Positions 59,423 through 64,000 of a stretch of 64,000 nucleotides of DNA are shown in pieces. The notes beneath the pieces are model-generated. The model ran no database searches. It had not been told where the DNA came from and saw only the letters and a list, made by a program, of their open reading frames with translations. The translations under genes were made by a program, and so were the position numbers. The DNA is from MWBF01 sp964614645. GTDB lineage: Bacteria; Chloroflexota; Anaerolineae; CG2-30-64-16. Each line of letters begins with the position of its first letter. The first letter of the stretch is position 1. Location of the stretch: contig CAZTMA010000006.1 of assembly GCA_964614645.1 (NCBI GenBank), positions 1 to 64,000 on the forward strand, written 5' to 3'.

Positions 59423-59463
59423 GGGCACAATGAGAGTTGCTCCATACAACAGGGAGGTGCTTC

Positions 59464-62370
59464 ATGAAAAGGTCTCTGCTCAGACCGGTTGTGAGCTTGA
59501 TGCTGGTCATCTTCGTGGTGGCGGGGTGTGCGGCACCGGCTGCGCCGGTCGCGGCCGTGCCACCGACGGCAACGACCAGCCCGCTCGATGTTGCGCGGGC
59601 GTACAGCGACGCGCTGGCGAAGGGCGATACCGACGCCGCGCTCGCACTGTTCATAGACACAGCGCAGATCGTTGATGAAGGCAGCGCGGTAGCCACCGGA
59701 CGCGCCGCAATCCGCGACTACTTGATCTATGTAATGGCGCTCGAATACAGGGAGCTTGACGGTGAATGCGTCCCTACCCAGACCGCAGATCTGATCAAGT
59801 GCCAAGCGCAGGAGAAAATGGTGATGATCCCGGTCGGTAAGGCCACGATCACGTACTACGTAGAGGTCAAGGAAGGAAAAATCGCCACAGTCCACCTTGC
59901 AGATGATTGGGACGCTGTGGCGACAGCGAACTTCACGACCTTTATCACTTGGTTACTCGCCACCCACCCGGACGATCACAAGCACATCTTCGACTCGGTC
60001 GGCAAGAACGAATACAGCCGGGAGCTCGGCGAGTTGATCGCCGGCGCATACCACGAGTGGGAGGCGACCAAGCTCACGCCCACCCGGGCCCCAGCGGCCG
60101 CGGACCCGCTGGATGTTGTGGCCGCGTTCCGCGATGCGCTGGCGGAGCGCGATGCCGACAAGATGGTGGCGCTGTTCACCGATAGTGCTCAATGGCAGGG
60201 TCTCGACGGGCGCGTTATCAGCGGCCCCACCGAGCTGCGGAACGATTTCGAGTATCTGTTGGAACTGGAGTATGCGGAGGTGGCGGTCGAATGCCAGCCT
60301 GAAGATGCTCAAGGAGTAACAAAGTGCGAGGGAGGGTTCAAACTCCTCATTTGGGGTGACTTCCAGGCTGCCTACTCCGTCCTGCGCAAAGGAGAGAAAA
60401 TCGATCGGTTCTACTGGACCATGTATTCCTGGGCTGATGTAGAGCCACGCATCAAGGCGTTTTTGACCTGGGCGGAAGGCGCCCGACCCGAGGACATGGC
60501 CCTAGTGTACAAGAAGGAGAACGCATGGGCCTTTGACAGGACACTGGGAGAACTCATCAAGAAGCTGTACACCGAATGGCAGGCGGTCCGGCTCACACCG
60601 ACACCGGCCGCAGTGACCGCCGACCCACTCAAGGTTGTGGCCGCATTTCGCGCGGCGCTGGCGAAGCACGATGTGGACAAGATGATCGCGCTGTTCGCCG
60701 AGGACGGCGAATGGCGGCACAACGACTACCACACCTTTACCGGCCCCACAGAGCTCCGGAATGTCCTGAACTATGCAGTGGCGCTCGACTACAAGGAACA
60801 GCGCGGGGCCTGCACTCTCGCCGCAGACAAGGCCCGCGCCCGCTGCAAGGTGCAGGCGCGGAACATCCCCTACGGGAATTTCCTGGTCATGTATGATGTC
60901 GAGGTTGCGGGCGACAAGATCAGCACGCTCCAGTTCACGGAGTCCCTCGATGCGGCAACCCAAGCGCGGGCTGATGAGTTCCTGAGCTGGGTCAGGACCG
61001 CCCACCCGGAAGACATGGCGCGTATCGACGCGGAGTTCGGCAAGTATGCCTTCAGCCAGGAGCTTGGTGAAGCCATTGCCACGCTGCACGCGGAGTGGCA
61101 GGCCGCTAAGCCGACACCCGTGCCCGCGGCGGCTGCCGTGCCCGACGTCGTGCAGAAGTTCCGCGATGCAATGGCCGACCGCGACATCGAGGCCGTGATC
61201 GCCCTGTTCACCGACACCGGGGAGTGGCGCCATAACGGGAGCATCACGTTCAGGGGTCGCGCGGAGTTGGAGCCTTGGCTCGGCTACCTGTGGGGCTTGC
61301 GGTATAGGGAACTCGAGGCCACCTGCGAGGCCACCTCCCAGCCGGCCCTCACCAAATGCGAATCCCGGCTATCGGCTGTACCGTTCGGCGAATGTGCAGC
61401 CACATACTACATCGAGGTCACCGAAGGCAAGATCAGTGCCGTTATCTGGCAGGACAACGTTGGCCCTGAGGCGGACGCACGCGCCACTGACTTTCTGAGA
61501 TGGCTGGCCGATACGCATCCTGAGGAGAACGCCCGCATCTGGGAGGGGTTAGGCAACAAGAGCGGTTACAACCAGGCTCTCGGAGAGTCCATCAACAAGG
61601 CCTATGAGGAGTGGCGGGCTACCCAGCAACTGGGCGTGGATGTCTCCGTGCGCATCATGCCGCTGGGCGACTCGATCACGGAGGGCCTGTGCGACACGAC
61701 TGCCACCTGCAATGTTCCGGGCATCAGGCGACCGACCGACGCGTCCGATGCGGCCTTGTGTGACTGGTCCCTCAATGATCTCAACCCCAAATCCGTAGGT
61801 TACCGCGCCTTCCTGCGGGACAAGCTGGCAGCCGCCGGGGTCAAGGCGTCGTTCGTGGGCTCGGTTGATGTGGCCGCGGATCTGGCGCACGAAGGCCACA
61901 GCGGCTGGACCATCGGCGACCTGGACTTCTGCGTGGAGAACGCCAACTGGCTGGAGGAAACGCAGCCCGACATCATCCTGCTGCACATCGGCACGAACGA
62001 TATGGGCTGGGCCCACCCGCCGGACCAGATGCTGGATGACCTCCGGCTGCTGCTGGAACACATCTATGCGCACGCGCCAAAGACGCACGTCATCGTCGCA
62101 CAGGTGATGGCGGTGACCTCGAACCTGCGCTCGTTCTACGTGACGCTGCCCGAGCTCGGGAACGACACGCTCGCCAAATACAACGCAGGGATTCCCGATG
62201 TGGTCGCGGACTTCCAGCGGGCAGGCTTCAACGTCTCCCTGGTCGACATGACGGAAGTCATCGAGTCCGATGCCGACTTCGATGCGATGGGTTTGCATCC
62301 CACGGGCAAAGCAACGGAAAGAATAGCCGATGTCTGGCTGGAAGAAGTCACCGAGATCCTGGCTCAGTAA
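59464..62370 (+). CDS. Lipoprotein with four NTF2/SnoaL-like repeats and an SGNH hydrolase domain
   Basis: 968 residues. The signal peptide ends in a lipobox (VVAGC), so it is probably lipid-anchored outside. Four repeats of about 173 residues begin near 39, 214, 387 and 559, each with the pattern VVAAFRDALAxxDxDKMxALFxDxxxW of the NTF2/SnoaL-like fold. The C-terminal domain (from about 730) is an SGNH/GDSL esterase: MPLGDSITEG, GHSGWTIGDLD, LLHIGTNDMGW and a final DxxH-like DAMGLHPTG. It may remove acyl groups from polysaccharides or lipids; the repeats could bind ligand. ATG 59464 follows GGGAGGTG. It is divergent from regulator 3 with operator site B in between. Confidence 0.85.
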   Translation: MKRSLLRPVVSLMLVIFVVAGCAAPAAPVAAVPPTATTSPLDVARAYSDALAKGDTDAALALFIDTAQIVDEGSAVATGRAAIRDYLIYVMALEYRELDGECVPTQTADLIKCQAQEKMVMIPVGKATITYYVEVKEGKIATVHLADDWDAVATANFTTFITWLLATHPDDHKHIFDSVGKNEYSRELGELIAGAYHEWEATKLTPTRAPAAADPLDVVAAFRDALAERDADKMVALFTDSAQWQGLDGRVISGPTELRNDFEYLLELEYAEVAVECQPEDAQGVTKCEGGFKLLIWGDFQAAYSVLRKGEKIDRFYWTMYSWADVEPRIKAFLTWAEGARPEDMALVYKKENAWAFDRTLGELIKKLYTEWQAVRLTPTPAAVTADPLKVVAAFRAALAKHDVDKMIALFAEDGEWRHNDYHTFTGPTELRNVLNYAVALDYKEQRGACTLAADKARARCKVQARNIPYGNFLVMYDVEVAGDKISTLQFTESLDAATQARADEFLSWVRTAHPEDMARIDAEFGKYAFSQELGEAIATLHAEWQAAKPTPVPAAAAVPDVVQKFRDAMADRDIEAVIALFTDTGEWRHNGSITFRGRAELEPWLGYLWGLRYRELEATCEATSQPALTKCESRLSAVPFGECAATYYIEVTEGKISAVIWQDNVGPEADARATDFLRWLADTHPEENARIWEGLGNKSGYNQALGESINKAYEEWRATQQLGVDVSVRIMPLGDSITEGLCDTTATCNVPGIRRPTDASDAALCDWSLNDLNPKSVGYRAFLRDKLAAAGVKASFVGSVDVAADLAHEGHSGWTIGDLDFCVENANWLEETQPDIILLHIGTNDMGWAHPPDQMLDDLRLLLEHIYAHAPKTHVIVAQVMAVTSNLRSFYVTLPELGNDTLAKYNAGIPDVVADFQRAGFNVSLVDMTEVIESDADFDAMGLHPTGKATERIADVWLEEVTEILAQ

Positions 62371-62391
62371 CTCCCGGACGCGGAGGACACC

Positions 62392-64000
62392 ATGAGCGCA
62401 CTTCCGACCGCCACAACCTGTGATCACGGCACGCTGCCGCCCGGCGTGGAGCATGACGGCGATACCTGGACGGTCCACCCGCACGGCGCGGCGCCCGATG
62501 ACCCGCAGCTGATCCAGGCGGCTGTGGACCTGGCAGCCCCGGGCGACACGGTCCACCTGGCTGCGGGGGTGTTCGACTTCGGCGACTTCGGGAACGTCAG
62601 CCTCGCCAAGGACCTGACGGTGGAGGGCGCGTGGGATGCGCAGGCCGGTGCGCCGGCCACGACGATCCGGCACGGGGCTTGGCCGCTGCTGGTGGGACGC
62701 CGGACGTCCGCCGGGCTGCCGCAGGTGCGGTTGATAGATGGGCACGAGGTCTGGCACATCACGGCGGACCTGTTCGGGAGGATGCTCACGCCGTTCGAGT
62801 ACCCGCCCTACACGGAACCGGGCGCGGCTGCCTATGACATCCGCACCGACTGGGTCCCCGTCGAGGCCAACGTGCGCCAGATCTCCTTCGACCGGCCCTA
62901 CGGCGCGGCCATCTGGGCCGGCGCACAGCGGAGGGGTACGTTCGAGCGGCTGCACATCCGCTCCGCCTGGCCGATGCAGACCGAGTTCGGCGCGAGCAAG
63001 CCGCAGGGCCACGGCATCTACTGGTTCGGGCCGGGATGGCTGCCCGGAGGTCTGGCGAGCATGAACCGCCGCGCTGGCGACGGGCTCTACACCGGCACGG
63101 ACCTCATCACCGGCGACCGGATCGTGCAGGACAACGTCATCGACGGTGACTTCGCCGCGTTCCCCGAAGGCGCGGCCGATGAGGCCGGCGGAGTCGTCGC
63201 CCTGCCCTTCGACCCCGCCCGGCCCGTCCCGCCGGGCGGCGATTATGCCGCCTACGTGCTCCAGGATGTGCCGTCGGGCTGGGACTCAGCCCTGCGGCCG
63301 ATCCCTGGAAAGACCCGGCTCTACTGGGTCAGGAAGGGGTACACGGCCAAGCATATCTGGTGGCTGTCCGAGCCGCGCGTGTACGCGCTGCGCGGGCTGT
63401 ACACGGGCGTGTATTGCCTGTGGACCGACGGCACGCTGACCGTACGGCGTAACCAGGTGCGCGGGTGCGACACCGGCCTCATGCTGCTCCTCAACGGGGC
63501 GATGGACCGGCCGTTCACCGCCCTCATCGAGGACAACACTATCGACCTGGCCCCGGCGACCGGCGTGCATTTCGAGCAGGCCGCACTTTTCACGCACGAC
63601 CGGGCCGTCCCCAACCCGTTCACCGGCGCGACGCTCCTGCCCGCGCCCGGCATGAACATCGAATTCACCGACAACCACATCACGCGCACCCACGCGGGCT
63701 TGGGCTGGGCGGTCCCCGTACTGGACTTGGCCGCGTACGGGACGACGCTGGTCGAGGGCAACGAAATCGGGATCGCCTCGGGGACGGGTGTGTGGCTCTG
63801 GCACGACACGCAGGGCGCATCGATCGAGCTGAACCGGATCTCGGGCCAGGGCGCGTACGCGCTGGCCGTCAATAGCGGCGCGAACGCGACCACGCTCCGG
63901 GCCAACAACCTGAGCGAGTTCGAGGCGGCGGGCGCAGGGATCCCGCTCGATCCGCCGATCCCGCCCGCGGACATTCTGCTGCTCTCAGACGGGAACATGA
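62392..64000 (+). CDS. Right-handed beta-helix repeat protein (partial, runs off the window)
   Basis: At least 536 residues, open to the window end. The start MSALPTATTCDHGTLPPGV is followed by the classic beta-helix entry LIQAAVDLAAPGDTVHLAAG, then many short strands with Asn ladders (IVQDNVIDGDF, VRRNQVRGCDTGL, IEDNTIDLAP, IEFTDNHITRTHAG, VEGNEIGIASGTGVW, IELNRISGQGAYAL, LRANNLSEF). Such proteins are often carbohydrate-active or surface-binding. No signal peptide is visible at this start, so it may be cytosolic or use another route. It begins 21 bases after the lipoprotein gene with CGGAGGA, so they are probably co-transcribed. Confidence 0.8.
   Translation, partial: MSALPTATTCDHGTLPPGVEHDGDTWTVHPHGAAPDDPQLIQAAVDLAAPGDTVHLAAGVFDFGDFGNVSLAKDLTVEGAWDAQAGAPATTIRHGAWPLLVGRRTSAGLPQVRLIDGHEVWHITADLFGRMLTPFEYPPYTEPGAAAYDIRTDWVPVEANVRQISFDRPYGAAIWAGAQRRGTFERLHIRSAWPMQTEFGASKPQGHGIYWFGPGWLPGGLASMNRRAGDGLYTGTDLITGDRIVQDNVIDGDFAAFPEGAADEAGGVVALPFDPARPVPPGGDYAAYVLQDVPSGWDSALRPIPGKTRLYWVRKGYTAKHIWWLSEPRVYALRGLYTGVYCLWTDGTLTVRRNQVRGCDTGLMLLLNGAMDRPFTALIEDNTIDLAPATGVHFEQAALFTHDRAVPNPFTGATLLPAPGMNIEFTDNHITRTHAGLGWAVPVLDLAAYGTTLVEGNEIGIASGTGVWLWHDTQGASIELNRISGQGAYALAVNSGANATTLRANNLSEFEAAGAGIPLDPPIPPADILLLSDGNM

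Overview
The window is GC-rich, dense in genes and has no rRNA, CRISPR array, transposase, integrase or phage gene that I can see. The style suggests a member of the Chloroflexota (Anaerolineae/Caldilineae-like). That is an inference from secreted proteins with Pro/Thr/Ala/Glu-rich linkers, LysM proteins, very large BTAD/NB-ARC regulators, GT-C-like membrane proteins and many short dispersed hairpin repeats. No marker gene fixes the taxon. High GC produces long antisense open frames, which are left out.

Region 1 (1-9.6 kb): two STAND-like ATPases on the minus strand, one fused to an extracytoplasmic beta-propeller sensor; a small secreted LysM protein behind a strong promoter and a structured leader; a large GT-C-like membrane protein; folC. 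Region 2 (9.6-24 kb): lon, a Schlafen/AlbA-type regulator, two tandem paralogous membrane proteins, a HAD-like protein, leucyl aminopeptidase, a GspE-like/GAF/PP2C fusion, an ECF sigma factor with a small membrane partner, and degV. Region 3 (23-36 kb): a cell-surface protein overlapping pth and mfd; then a glycyl-radical activase, its glycyl radical enzyme with an unusual active site, an AhpD-like protein with an in-frame TGA and a SECIS-like hairpin (candidate selenoprotein), and nudC; then small membrane and HAD proteins. Region 4 (36-46 kb): secreted LysM protein, glutaredoxin-like protein, tRNA-Arg(CCU), secreted 5'-nucleotidase, gpmA, a stand-alone CBM48 protein, fdhD, a DinB-like protein and 1-pyrroline-5-carboxylate dehydrogenase.

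Region 5 (45.8-64 kb) looks like one regulatory and secretory island. Three AfsR-like regulators of about 1,100 residues (winged helix-BTAD-NB-ARC-TPR) are interleaved with exported proteins: two metzincin-type proteases, a small secreted protein, and a lipoprotein with four NTF2/SnoaL-like repeats plus an SGNH hydrolase. A beta-helix protein runs off the end. The promoters of the four exported genes carry 11-bp tandem repeats (consensus near ATTCTGCAACG). In two of them the repeats end exactly 9 bp before a -10 hexamer. This is the layout known for SARP/AfsR binding sites, so I propose a local regulon. Two of the regulators are tandem copies with 381 identical bases in the DNA-binding/BTAD part and divergent TPR parts.

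Across the window, a palindromic repeat family with arms starting GGTTCGTAGTRGGCGC sits in at least five intergenic sites, usually touching a gene 3' end. Other low-complexity repeats are found between genes and, in frame, inside mfd and the GT-C-like gene.
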